From a bacterium (lineage in GTDB: Bacteria > Pseudomonadota > Alphaproteobacteria > Caulobacterales > Hyphomonadaceae): a DNA stretch of 5,938 nucleotides. The stretch covers positions 1 to 5,938 of the forward strand of contig JAVBYB010000507.1 in NCBI GenBank assembly GCA_030824255.1, read 5' to 3'. The notes below the pieces were generated by a model. That model ran no database searches. It worked only from the letters and a program-made list of their open reading frames with translations, and had not been told where the DNA came from. This document shows, piece by piece, positions 1-5,776 of the stretch. Both the position numbers and the translations under genes were made by a program. Within the stretch, counting starts at the first letter, position 1. Every line of letters starts with the position of its first letter.

Positions 1-346
1 GCCTGAGCGTGAGAAGCCGCTGGGGTGGGAGCCGCTGCGCATCGTCGCGGCGCAGGTCACGCGTCTCGAAACCGAGATTGACCTGATCAACGCCCCAATC
101 CCCCCGCTTAACAGCTTCATCCTGCCCGGCGGCTCGGCGCTCGCCGCGCACTTGCATGTTGCACGCACAATCTCGCGGCGCGCCGAGCGGCTGATCGCCC
201 AGCTGGCCGCAGCGCCGGACGAAAAAGTCTCGCCCGAGGCCCTCGCCTACGCCAACCGCCTCTCGGACTTCCTGTTTGTCGCGGGCCGCCGAGCAAACGC
301 CAATGGAGCCAGCGACGTCCTCTGGGTTCCCGGCGCCAACCGCTAG
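1..346 (+). CDS. PduO-type cob(I)alamin adenosyltransferase, C-terminal part (cut by left edge)
   Basis: This is the last 114 residues of an ATP:cob(I)alamin adenosyltransferase, the cytosolic enzyme that transfers the adenosyl group of ATP to Co(I) corrinoid to make adenosylcobalamin. The reading frame is open from base 2 and ends with TAG at 344-346. No start is visible, and the family is usually about 180-200 residues, so roughly the N-terminal 40 percent, including the ATP-binding N-terminus, lies outside the window. Visible family marks, numbered from the first visible residue, are FILPGG (39-44), HVAR (52-55), the signature RRAER (59-63) and NRLSDFLF (85-92) followed by RRAN. The tail DVLWVPGANR is also typical. 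RRAER lies in the helix that contributes active-site residues in PduO/MMAB enzymes. An internal ATG at 152 is not a plausible start because the conserved LPGG block precedes it. The family assignment is firm; which corrinoid pathway it serves cannot be told from here. Confidence 0.93.
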   Translation, partial: PEREKPLGWEPLRIVAAQVTRLETEIDLINAPIPPLNSFILPGGSALAAHLHVARTISRRAERLIAQLAAAPDEKVSPEALAYANRLSDFLFVAGRRANANGASDVLWVPGANR

Positions 347-407
347 GATTGCCGCGCAGCCTTTGCAGCGAATGACAAAATCCCGCCTAGTTCGGGGTTA
401 ACTTCTC

Positions 408-441
408 TGGACAAGGATCGGGGATCGGATTCTGCTAGGTC
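408..441 (+). promoter_or_regulatory. possible promoter for the serine hydrolase gene
   Basis: GCTAGGTC at 434-441 matches the Caulobacter-type housekeeping -10 consensus GCTANAWC at seven of eight positions. TGGACA at 408-413 resembles a -35 box, but the 20-base spacing is longer than usual. A start of transcription near 447 would give a leader of about 35 bases to the TTG at 482. It lies in the 135-bp gap after the adenosyltransferase gene, which shows no clear terminator. This is a consensus match only. Confidence 0.25.
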
Positions 442-469
442 TCCTTCCTGATTTGCTGTGCCCGTGTTC

Positions 470-475
470 GGGGGA
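470..475 (+). promoter_or_regulatory. ribosome binding site that favours a TTG start
   Basis: GGGGGA lies six bases before the TTG at 482 and can pair with the anti-Shine-Dalgarno CCUCC through one G-U pair. The alternative in-frame GTG codons at 458 and 464 have no purine-rich site at a usable distance. The ATG at 475 is in another frame. This decides the proposed start of the serine hydrolase. Confidence 0.5.
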
Positions 476-481
476 TGCGCG

Positions 482-1687
482 TTGAGACTTCTCGCTCTTT
501 GCCTGTCGATGTGTGTCGCCGCGCTGGCTCCCGCCACCGCGTACGCGCAGCTGACCAAGGAAGCCCAGGCAATCCACAATTTCGCTGAGGAACTCGACAA
601 CGCCGCGACAGCGCCGGATTTCGTTGGCCTCGCCGTCGCCGTCGTGAAGAAAGGCGAGATCGCCCTGATGCGCACCTATGGCGTGCGCGAAGCCGGCGGC
701 AAAGAGAAAGTGACCCCCGACACCGTTTTCCGCATCGCCTCGCTCTCGAAGGGCTTTGCCTCCACCCTCGCCGTGCTCGAACAGTCCGAAGGCAAACTTG
801 ACCTGTCGACGCCGGTCGTAAGCCTCGTGCCCGAGTTCAAACTGCGCAAGAAGGGCGACGCCGCGAGGGTCACGTTTGAGGATGTGCTGGCGCACCGCAC
901 GGGCCTGCCGCCCTACGCCTACGACAACCTGCTCGAAGCCGGCACCCCGCCCGCCACCATCCTCGCCGAGTACGGTAAGGTGAAGCAGACCTGCAGCCCT
1001 GGGGAGTGCTTCACCTACCAGAACGTCGCCTTCAACATGATCGCCGCCGCGATTGAGAAAGCGTCCGGCAAGTCCTTCCCAGCTGAGCTGCAGGATCGCG
1101 TTTTCACCCCGCTCAACATGCGCACGGCGTCCGTGGGCCTGCGTCCACTGATGGCGACCGGCAACTGGGCCCGTCCGCACAAACGCGCCGGCATGGGCTG
1201 GGTCTCCGTTCCGGTGACGGACTACTATTACAAGGTGCCGGCCGCCGGCGGCGTCAACGCATCGATCACGGACCTGTCGCGCTGGCTGATCGCGCAGATG
1301 GGCCATCGCCCGGATGTCCTCTCGAAAGCCGTGCTGGACGAGGCGCATCGCCGCCGCATCGGCACGCCGCCAGAAACATCCCGCCAGCGTTCGCTGAAGA
1401 CCCCCGTATCCGACACGTCCTACGGTCTCGGCTGGCGCACCTACACCTATGCCGGCAAGAAGCTGATGACGCATTCCGGCTCGGTCGAGGGCTACATCGC
1501 CCAGATCGCCTGGCTGCCCGAGCAGGACACCGGCATCGTCATTCTCTCCAACACGCGCGGCTCGCGCGCCTCGAAGATCATGCCCACCTGGCTCGATTAC
1601 CAGCTCGGCCTGACAAAGACTGACTGGTTTCGCCTGGGCGAGATCACCGAGGCGGCAAACACCCCTACAATCGCCAGCGGCGACTGA
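482..1687 (+). CDS. secreted serine hydrolase, beta-lactamase/CubicO-like fold
   Basis: A 401-residue penicillin-recognising-fold serine hydrolase (Pfam Beta-lactamase, COG1680 type), probably periplasmic. I start it at TTG 482 because of the well-placed GGGGGA upstream. This gives a clean signal peptide, MRLLALCLSMCVAALAPATAYA, with likely cleavage after AYA (residue 22). A GTG at 458 would add eight residues. The three active-site motifs are present: SLSK (87-90, nucleophile Ser87 and Lys90), YQN (179-181) and HSG (331-333). HSG replaces the KTG of true class C beta-lactamases and is usual in the esterase and D-aminopeptidase members of the fold. Two cysteines, 171 and 176, just before YQN could form a disulfide after export. 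The likely substrate is an ester, amide or peptidoglycan-derived D-peptide; drug resistance should not be assumed. It runs in the same direction as the S9 peptidase gene 59 bp downstream and may share its transcript. Confidence 0.88.
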   Translation: MRLLALCLSMCVAALAPATAYAQLTKEAQAIHNFAEELDNAATAPDFVGLAVAVVKKGEIALMRTYGVREAGGKEKVTPDTVFRIASLSKGFASTLAVLEQSEGKLDLSTPVVSLVPEFKLRKKGDAARVTFEDVLAHRTGLPPYAYDNLLEAGTPPATILAEYGKVKQTCSPGECFTYQNVAFNMIAAAIEKASGKSFPAELQDRVFTPLNMRTASVGLRPLMATGNWARPHKRAGMGWVSVPVTDYYYKVPAAGGVNASITDLSRWLIAQMGHRPDVLSKAVLDEAHRRRIGTPPETSRQRSLKTPVSDTSYGLGWRTYTYAGKKLMTHSGSVEGYIAQIAWLPEQDTGIVILSNTRGSRASKIMPTWLDYQLGLTKTDWFRLGEITEAANTPTIASGD

Positions 1688-1717
1688 CATCGGCTTGCAT
1701 CTGTCATCAACGCCCGC

Positions 1718-1749
1718 CATGGTCCGCCCAGCTTAGGGAGGGCGGCATG
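1718..1749 (+). promoter_or_regulatory. possible RNA hairpin covering the peptidase start codon
   Basis: CCGCCC (1724-1729) pairs perfectly with GGGCGG (1740-1745) across a 10-base loop. CATG at 1718-1721 can extend the stem by pairing with CATG at 1746-1749, leaving G1722 and T1723 bulged. The ATG at 1747 and the 3' end of the Shine-Dalgarno stretch would then be in the stem, and the rest of that stretch in the loop. In GC-rich DNA a six-pair stem can arise by chance, so regulation is only a possibility. Confidence 0.3.
1736..1742 (+). promoter_or_regulatory. ribosome binding site of the S9 peptidase gene
   Basis: GGGAGGG contains a full GGAGG core at 1737-1741, five bases before the ATG at 1747. 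It fixes the start codon, which also begins a good lipoprotein signal peptide. Confidence 0.8.
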
Positions 1750-3738
1750 CTCAGATTTTCACTTGTGGCTTCAGCAGCGGTTCTCGCTTTGGCCGCCTGC
1801 CAGCCGGCGGCTGAAACAGCCGTCGCGCCCACGCCGCATCAGACGTATGACGCAAAGGCCTTCTTCGACACCACCGCCGTCTCGATGGCCGCGCCGACGC
1901 CGTTGGCCTTCTCTCCCGATGGCGCGAACGTGCTGGTAGCCACCGACAAGTCCGGCGTCTTCAACGCCGCCGCCCTGCCCGTCGCCGGCGGCGAAGCGAA
2001 ACCGCTGACCACGTCGACAACAAACGCCGTCTTCGCCATCAGCTATTTCCCGACTGACGATCGCATTCTCGTCTCGTCCGACGGCGGCGGCGACGAACTC
2101 AGCCACATCTACGTCCGCGAGGCCGATGGCACGCTGAAAGACCTGACGCCGGGCGACAAGCATATCGCGCAATTCGTGGGCTGGTCGGGCGACGGCAAGA
2201 CGTTCTGGCTCGCCACCAACGAGCGCAACCCGCAGATGTTCGACGTCTACGCCTACGACGCCGCCGCCTTCACGCGGAAACTCGTGTTCGAGAACACGGG
2301 CTTCTATCCCGCCGCAGTCTCCAATGACGGCCGCTGGCTGGCGCTCGACAAGCCGACCACCGCCGCCGACTCGGACGTCTACCTCGCCGACCTCACCAAG
2401 CCCGCCAAGCAGACGCCGGTTCTCGTGACGCCGAACGATGCCATCGTCGCCTACGGCGCCTACGAATTCACGCCGGACTCCAAGCAGCTTGTCTATGGCA
2501 CGGACGAGCATGGCGAGTTCACGCAGGCCTGGACCCACGATCTCGCCACCAGCGAGAAGAAGGAACTGCTCAAGGCAGACTGGGACGTCTCGTTCGTCAC
2601 CTACTCGAACTCCGGCCGTTACCGTGTCTCCGCAATCAACGAAGACGCCTCGACAAAGCTCACCATTCTCGATCAGACCACCAGCGCCCCGCTCGCCCTC
2701 ACCGGCGTTCCGGCCGGCGACGTCAATGGCGTGCGCTTCAATCGCGATGAAACGAAGATCGCCTTCACGGTCGCGTCCGACACCTCGCCCGCGGACGTGT
2801 TCGTGGCTGATCTCGCCACCGGCGCCGCCACGCGCCTCACCACCAACCTCAACCCCGCCATCGCCGAGACCAACCTCGTTGACGGCCAGATCGTCCGCTA
2901 CAAGTCGTTCGACGGCCTCGACATCCCGGCTATCCTGTTCATGCCGAAAGGCGCCAGCGCGGATGCCAAAGTCCCCGCTGTCGTCGACGTCCATGGCGGG
3001 CCTGGCGGCCAGAGCCGCAAGGGCTACACGGCGCAGTACCAGCACCTCGTCAATCACGGTTACGCCGTCCTGCGCGTGAACAACCGTGGTTCGTCGGGCT
3101 ACGGCAAGACCTTCTTCCACATGGACGACAAGAAGCACGGCGAGGTCGATCTCGACGACGTCGTGTATGGCAAGAAGTACCTGCAATCGCTCGACTGGGT
3201 TGATGGCGAGAAGGTCGCCATCATGGGCGGCTCCTATGGCGGCTACATGGTCGCTGCAGCCCTCGCCTTCCGCCCGGAAGAGTTCACCGCTGGCGTCGAT
3301 ATCTTCGGCGTCACCAACTGGACGCGTACGCTGCAGGAGATCCCGCCATGGTGGGGCGCCCAGAAAGACGCCCTCTATGACGAGATGGGCGACCCGGCCA
3401 CCGACGCAGAGCGTCACACGCGCATCTCGCCGCTGTTCCACGCCGCCAACATCAAGAAGCCGCTGCTGGTGATCCAGGGCGCCAACGACCCGCGCGTGCT
3501 GCAGGTCGAAAGCGACGAACTCGTCGCCGCCGTGAAGAAGAACAACGTCCCCGTCGAATACGTCATCTTCCCCGACGAGGGCCACGGCTTCCTCCGCAAG
3601 GAAAACCGCATCACCGCATCCAACGCCTACCTCACCTTCCTCAACCAGCACCTGAAAGGCATCACGCCGCCGGAAGGCGCGTATGTGTCCCCCGCAGCCG
3701 CGCCTGCTCCGGCAGCGCCCGCCGCTCCGGCGCAGTAG
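1747..3738 (+). CDS. S9 family (prolyl oligopeptidase-type) serine peptidase, predicted lipoprotein
   Basis: A 663-residue S9 peptidase, which cleaves short peptides. Residues 1-18 form a lipoprotein signal: a hydrophobic stretch ending in the lipobox LAAC, with Cys18 as the lipid-bearing residue. Gln rather than Asp follows, which by the E. coli rule points to the outer membrane. Residues about 35-380 form a beta-propeller region with repeated blades of the type FSPDG (55-59), WSGDG (146-150) and FNRDE (331-335). The alpha/beta hydrolase domain spans about 385-640, with HGGPG (416-420, oxyanion region), NNRGSSGYG (445-453), GGSYGGY (494-500, nucleophile Ser496), Asp581 in GANDPR and His613 in DEGHGF, so the triad is complete. 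The last 16 residues are almost all Ala and Pro. The length is normal for dipeptidyl/acylaminoacyl-peptidase-like members, and the exact specificity cannot be told. It starts 59 bp after the serine hydrolase gene and ends at the repeat-bearing spacer. Confidence 0.95.
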   Translation: MLRFSLVASAAVLALAACQPAAETAVAPTPHQTYDAKAFFDTTAVSMAAPTPLAFSPDGANVLVATDKSGVFNAAALPVAGGEAKPLTTSTTNAVFAISYFPTDDRILVSSDGGGDELSHIYVREADGTLKDLTPGDKHIAQFVGWSGDGKTFWLATNERNPQMFDVYAYDAAAFTRKLVFENTGFYPAAVSNDGRWLALDKPTTAADSDVYLADLTKPAKQTPVLVTPNDAIVAYGAYEFTPDSKQLVYGTDEHGEFTQAWTHDLATSEKKELLKADWDVSFVTYSNSGRYRVSAINEDASTKLTILDQTTSAPLALTGVPAGDVNGVRFNRDETKIAFTVASDTSPADVFVADLATGAATRLTTNLNPAIAETNLVDGQIVRYKSFDGLDIPAILFMPKGASADAKVPAVVDVHGGPGGQSRKGYTAQYQHLVNHGYAVLRVNNRGSSGYGKTFFHMDDKKHGEVDLDDVVYGKKYLQSLDWVDGEKVAIMGGSYGGYMVAAALAFRPEEFTAGVDIFGVTNWTRTLQEIPPWWGAQKDALYDEMGDPATDAERHTRISPLFHAANIKKPLLVIQGANDPRVLQVESDELVAAVKKNNVPVEYVIFPDEGHGFLRKENRITASNAYLTFLNQHLKGITPPEGAYVSPAAAPAPAAPAAPAQ

Positions 3739-3758
3739 AACGCGACGACTGGAAGCAC

Positions 3759-3805
3759 GCCCTCGTCCTTCGAGACGCCGCTACGCGGCTCCTCAGGATG
3801 AGGGC
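3759..3805. repeat. palindromic intergenic repeat, copy A
   Basis: A 47-bp imperfect palindrome. The outer arms are GCCCTCGTCC (3759-3768) and GGATGAGGGC (3796-3805), complementary except for one position that can form a G-U pair. The inner stem is GCCGC (3777-3781) and GCGGC (3785-3789) with the loop TAC, and GAG/CTC (3772-3774 with 3792-3794) pairs in between. Its reverse complement begins CCTCATCCTGAGGAGC, which I recall as a common dispersed intergenic palindrome in alphaproteobacteria. That is recollection, not a search result. It lies 20 bp after the peptidase stop codon. Confidence 0.8.
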
Positions 3806-3817
3806 TTTCAGCGTTTA
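3759..3817 (+). terminator. possible terminator of the S9 peptidase transcript
   Basis: Copy A of the repeat would fold into a strong GC-rich hairpin in the rightward transcript. The arms end at 3805 and are followed by TTTCAGCGTTT (3806-3816), a broken T-rich stretch rather than a clean T tract. Its place just after the stop codon and between convergent genes fits termination, but its efficiency is uncertain. Confidence 0.4.
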
Positions 3818-3847
3818 GATGGTAGGATACCCCTCATCCTGAGGAGC
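3788..3847. repeat. 17-bp perfect inverted repeat joining the two palindromes
   Basis: Bases 3788-3804 are the exact reverse complement of 3831-3847, with 26 bp (3805-3830) between them. This follows from copies A and B lying in opposite orientation. The pair could form one long hairpin in RNA from either strand, competing with the separate hairpins of each copy. The arrangement resembles the paired REP units (BIMEs) of enterobacteria, though the sequence is different. Confidence 0.8.
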
Positions 3848-3872
3848 GCACAAAGTGCGCCTCTCGAAGGAG
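3831..3872. repeat. palindromic intergenic repeat, copy B, 3' end degenerate
   Basis: Same family as copy A but on the opposite strand: CCTCATCCTGAGGAGC at the left, an inner stem GCGCAC (3846-3851) and GTGCGC (3855-3860) with loop AAA, then CTCTCGAAGGAG. The inner stem differs in sequence from that of copy A but keeps perfect pairing, so the structure rather than the bases appears conserved. The expected final GATGAGG is missing: after GAAGGA the sequence becomes GTTCGCC and no longer matches the left arm. Confidence 0.75.
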
Positions 3873-3911
3873 TTCGCCGCGGTCTGCGGACGGCAGGCTC
3901 ACTGACGTGAG

Positions 3912-4370
3912 CTACATCCCCTGCACGCTTCCACCGCCCTGAACACGCTGCCGCGCCAGCGCGCTATCCATCGGCGAAAGCCCCAGCCGGTCCGTCATCT
4001 GGCGCATCAGCGAATCCTCGTGTGGATCGCGCGTCCCGTCTGCCAGCACCACGCGCCACAGCGCCTCGACGATGCCGATGCGATCCTCGATCGCGATCGT
4101 TGTGCGGATCGCCTTGGTGAACTGGTAGAGATCGATGGATTCGCTCTCGGCTTCCTCGCCGTCCTGACGCAGCATCCGCGCCTCGGCCTTTCCGAGCTTG
4201 TAGCGCGCCATCAGCACTTCATCGACGACGTCCTGCTCGTCCGCGCCATAAGCGCCATCCGCGCGGGCTGCCATCACGAGCACCGCAGCGATCGCTGAAC
4301 GCGCATCATCTTCGGGAAGATCAGAAGGTGCGGTCGCCCGCAACAGACGTTTGAAAAAATCCTTTGCCAT
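3912..4370 (-). CDS. TerB-like tellurite resistance family protein
   Basis: A 152-residue soluble, helical protein with the pattern of the TerB family common in Alphaproteobacteria. There is no signal peptide or membrane segment. Two acidic TerB marks are seen: AARADGAYGADE (35-45 region, with ADG at 37-39) and LADGTRDPHEDSLM (109-122 region, with ADG at 110-112 and HE at 117-118). Asp and Glu residues of this kind bind metal in the TerB structure. LYQFTKAI (81-88) in the middle is also typical. The biochemical role is unknown, and the family name does not show tellurite resistance; no other ter genes are present. The ATG at 4370 has no recognisable Shine-Dalgarno, and an in-frame TAA lies seven codons upstream, so little extension is possible. 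GCTAAA just upstream (complement of 4388-4393) resembles a -10 element, which would make the transcript almost leaderless. The gene ends against the repeat-bearing convergent spacer. Confidence 0.85.
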   Translation of the reverse strand: MAKDFFKRLLRATAPSDLPEDDARSAIAAVLVMAARADGAYGADEQDVVDEVLMARYKLGKAEARMLRQDGEEAESESIDLYQFTKAIRTTIAIEDRIGIVEALWRVVLADGTRDPHEDSLMRQMTDRLGLSPMDSALARQRVQGGGSVQGM

Positions 4371-4456
4371 CGGGTTTATGTGGCGCGTTTAGCCTGCTCC
4401 GGCAACCCGAGAGGTCATGGCAATTCCGTGACGAAAGCCGCGTTGGGGACCGTATG

Positions 4457-5332
4457 TCAGCCCTTCGGCGGATTGAAGATCGCCGCCACCGTCTCTGCAT
4501 CCACCCCAAGCGCTCCAAACACAGGCGCGAACGTCTTGAAGCGCGTCGCATCGTCGGGCCCCAAGGTGATCCCGCCATCCACCACGAGTGCATGGCCCGT
4601 CACGAAGCTCGCCCCGTCAGAGCCGAGATATAAAGCTGCCTCCGCAATGTCCGATCCACGCCCGCCGCGCGGGATGGGCTGCGTGTTCTTGCTCGCTTCC
4701 GCCAGCGCATCGATGCGCGTCTCGGCCAGCTGTCGCGGAATGCCGAAGGACGCCGCAAAGATGTTCGTCGCGATCATGCCGGGGCAGATGCAGTTCACGC
4801 GGATGTTCTCCGGCCCCAGCTGGGCTGCCGCCGCATGCGTCATGTGCACCACCGCCGCCTTGGCGATCGAATACAGCAGCGGGCCATATCCCGTGCGCAA
4901 TCCGGCGATCGACGCCGTGGAGATGATCGACCCCTTGCCCTGCTCGCGCATGATCGGCACGGCGTACTTCATCCCGAACAGCGCCGCGCGCACGTGCAGG
5001 TGCATCACGCTGTCAAAGCCTTCGGCTGTCACGCCATCGGCCATCTCGCGCGCGCCGCCCGTCCCTGCATTGTTGAACAGGATGTCGAGCTTGCCGAATT
5101 CGGATTTCGCGGCATACACCGCCGCCGCGATATCCGCCTCCTGCATCACGTCACAGCGGACAAAGCGCACCTTGTCCTTGTGCTCGTGAACGATCTGCGC
5201 GCCCTTGTCTTCCTGCAGGTCGGCCGCGATCACCTGCGCGCCTTCCGCGATGAACAGGTCCACGGTTGCGCGGCCAATGCCGCTCGCCGCGCCGGTGACC
5301 ACCGCCACCTTGCCGTCCAGCCGTCCCGCCAT
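4457..5332 (-). CDS. SDR family NAD(P)-dependent oxidoreductase
   Basis: A 291-residue classical short-chain dehydrogenase/reductase, cytosolic. I start it at ATG 5332 because AGGAGG lies five bases upstream; a GTG at 5359 would add nine unlikely residues. The Rossmann fold begins with VAVVTGAASGIG (glycine motif TGAASGIG at 13-20). Asp38 at the end of the second strand suggests NAD(H) rather than NADP(H). Asp61 and NNAG (87-90) are in place. The catalytic residues are Ser141, Tyr154 and Lys158 (YSIAK), and NCICPGMIAT (180-189) follows. The Asn that completes the usual catalytic tetrad is replaced by His113 in MHLHVRAALFGMK. After the conserved VDGG (251-254), about 37 residues extend the C-terminus beyond the usual end of the fold. 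The substrate is unknown, probably a hydroxy or keto compound. The gene lies 71 bp after the DUF3144 gene and 86 bp before the TerB-like gene, all leftward. Confidence 0.93.
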   Translation of the reverse strand: MAGRLDGKVAVVTGAASGIGRATVDLFIAEGAQVIAADLQEDKGAQIVHEHKDKVRFVRCDVMQEADIAAAVYAAKSEFGKLDILFNNAGTGGAREMADGVTAEGFDSVMHLHVRAALFGMKYAVPIMREQGKGSIISTASIAGLRTGYGPLLYSIAKAAVVHMTHAAAAQLGPENIRVNCICPGMIATNIFAASFGIPRQLAETRIDALAEASKNTQPIPRGGRGSDIAEAALYLGSDGASFVTGHALVVDGGITLGPDDATRFKTFAPVFGALGVDAETVAAIFNPPKG

Positions 5333-5337
5333 GCGCG

Positions 5338-5343
5338 CCTCCT
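5338..5343 (-). promoter_or_regulatory. ribosome binding site deciding the SDR start
   Basis: CCTCCT on the given strand reads AGGAGG on the coding strand, a perfect Shine-Dalgarno five bases before the ATG at 5332. It argues against the upstream GTG at 5359. Confidence 0.85.
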
Positions 5344-5357
5344 GATGTGTTTTCCTC

Positions 5358-5385
5358 ACCCTAGCGCGCGGCGCAGCCCGGCCAA
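5358..5385 (-). promoter_or_regulatory. possible promoter for the SDR gene
   Basis: On the coding strand TTGGCCG (complement of 5379-5385) is followed after 13 bases by GCTAGGGT (complement of 5358-5365). This resembles the Caulobacter-type housekeeping pattern TTGACGS, 10-14 bases, GCTANAWC, with five of seven and five of eight matches. It would give a leader of about 20 bases ahead of the SDR start. The evidence is a weak consensus match, and the gene may instead be read through from upstream. Confidence 0.25.
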
Positions 5386-5403
5386 GCCGTCAGGCCGTTC
5401 GCA

Positions 5404-5703
5404 TCACGACCCAGACTGGGGCTTCGTGTAGGCGTCGAAATTGTTGATGTACGCGTCCAGATTGCCCTCCAGCATCTGCCGGAAGCCCTCGACGAAATAG
5501 TCGGCGATCTCCTGCTTCTTCGCGCCCATCGCCTCGCCGGACGTATAGCCGCCCGCAGACAGCCACGCGCAGAACCGCGCCGAGGCAAACAGCATCGACG
5601 CATTCACCATCTCGCGCGGCGCTGTGCCATCGAGCTGCTCGTTGGACAGATTTATGTGCGCATCCGCGCGGGCGTAGAAGGCGTCGTCGAAGGCGTCGGC
5701 CAT
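5404..5703 (-). CDS. DUF3144 domain-containing protein
   Basis: A 99-residue soluble protein that fits the DUF3144 family, whose function is unknown. The ATG at 5703 is chosen because CAGGAG lies five bases upstream. The open frame runs on to 5805, but those extra 34 residues (rich in Arg and Trp) do not resemble the family. The domain fills residues about 5-92. Family-like segments are FYARADAHINLSNEQ (9-23), a central NASMLFASARFCAWL (34-48), and a C-terminal part with EIADYFVEGFRQML (65-78) and NLDAYINNFDAY (81-92). There is no signal peptide or transmembrane segment, and the protein looks helical throughout. It lies 73 bp after the alpha/beta hydrolase stop and 71 bp before the SDR start, on the same strand, so it may be part of a leftward transcript. 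The context suggests no specific role. Confidence 0.87.
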   Translation of the reverse strand: MADAFDDAFYARADAHINLSNEQLDGTAPREMVNASMLFASARFCAWLSAGGYTSGEAMGAKKQEIADYFVEGFRQMLEGNLDAYINNFDAYTKPQSGS

Positions 5704-5708
5704 GGAAA

Positions 5709-5714
5709 CTCCTG
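5709..5714 (-). promoter_or_regulatory. ribosome binding site deciding the DUF3144 gene start
   Basis: The coding strand reads CAGGAG here, five bases before the ATG at 5703. It supports the 99-residue form over the longer open frame that begins at 5805. Confidence 0.75.
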
Positions 5715-5776
5715 AAACTCTCTGCAGACCTAGATAGGGGACGACCCACCCTCTCCGCCAGTCACAGCCGCGCCAG

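Noticed and set aside
398..1720. A 440-codon open frame on the minus strand
   Set aside because: It is antisense to the serine hydrolase, whose three catalytic motifs are in the plus frame. Its protein is full of Gly, Arg, Val and His with no recognisable domain, as expected for a mirror frame in GC-rich DNA.
1771..3651. A 626-codon open frame on the minus strand
   Set aside because: It lies wholly antisense to the S9 peptidase gene, which has a complete triad and a clear ribosome site. Its length comes from strong third-position GC bias in the true gene.
3683..3910. A 75-codon open frame over the end of the peptidase and the spacer
   Set aside because: It runs through the palindromic repeats in an Arg/Pro-rich frame, has no ribosome site and overlaps the peptidase C-terminus.
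3897..3912. Hairpin GCTCAC with GTGAGC at the end of the TerB-like gene
   Set aside because: The stem is only six pairs, touches the stop codon and has no T tract. The repeat copies next to it are better terminator candidates.
3912..4370. Tellurite resistance locus
   Set aside because: Only a TerB-like domain is present, with no terC, terD, terZ or other ter genes. The family is widespread and its name does not prove the phenotype.
4414..4432. Hairpin GTCATGG with CCGTGAC, between the SDR and TerB-like genes
   Set aside because: Seven pairs with one G-U and a 5-base loop, but no T tract follows on either strand. It is too weak to call a terminator or regulatory site.
4380..5189. A 269-codon open frame on the plus strand
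   Set aside because: It is antisense to the SDR gene, which carries every expected fold motif. The plus-strand product is Ala/Ser/Pro rich and resembles nothing I know.
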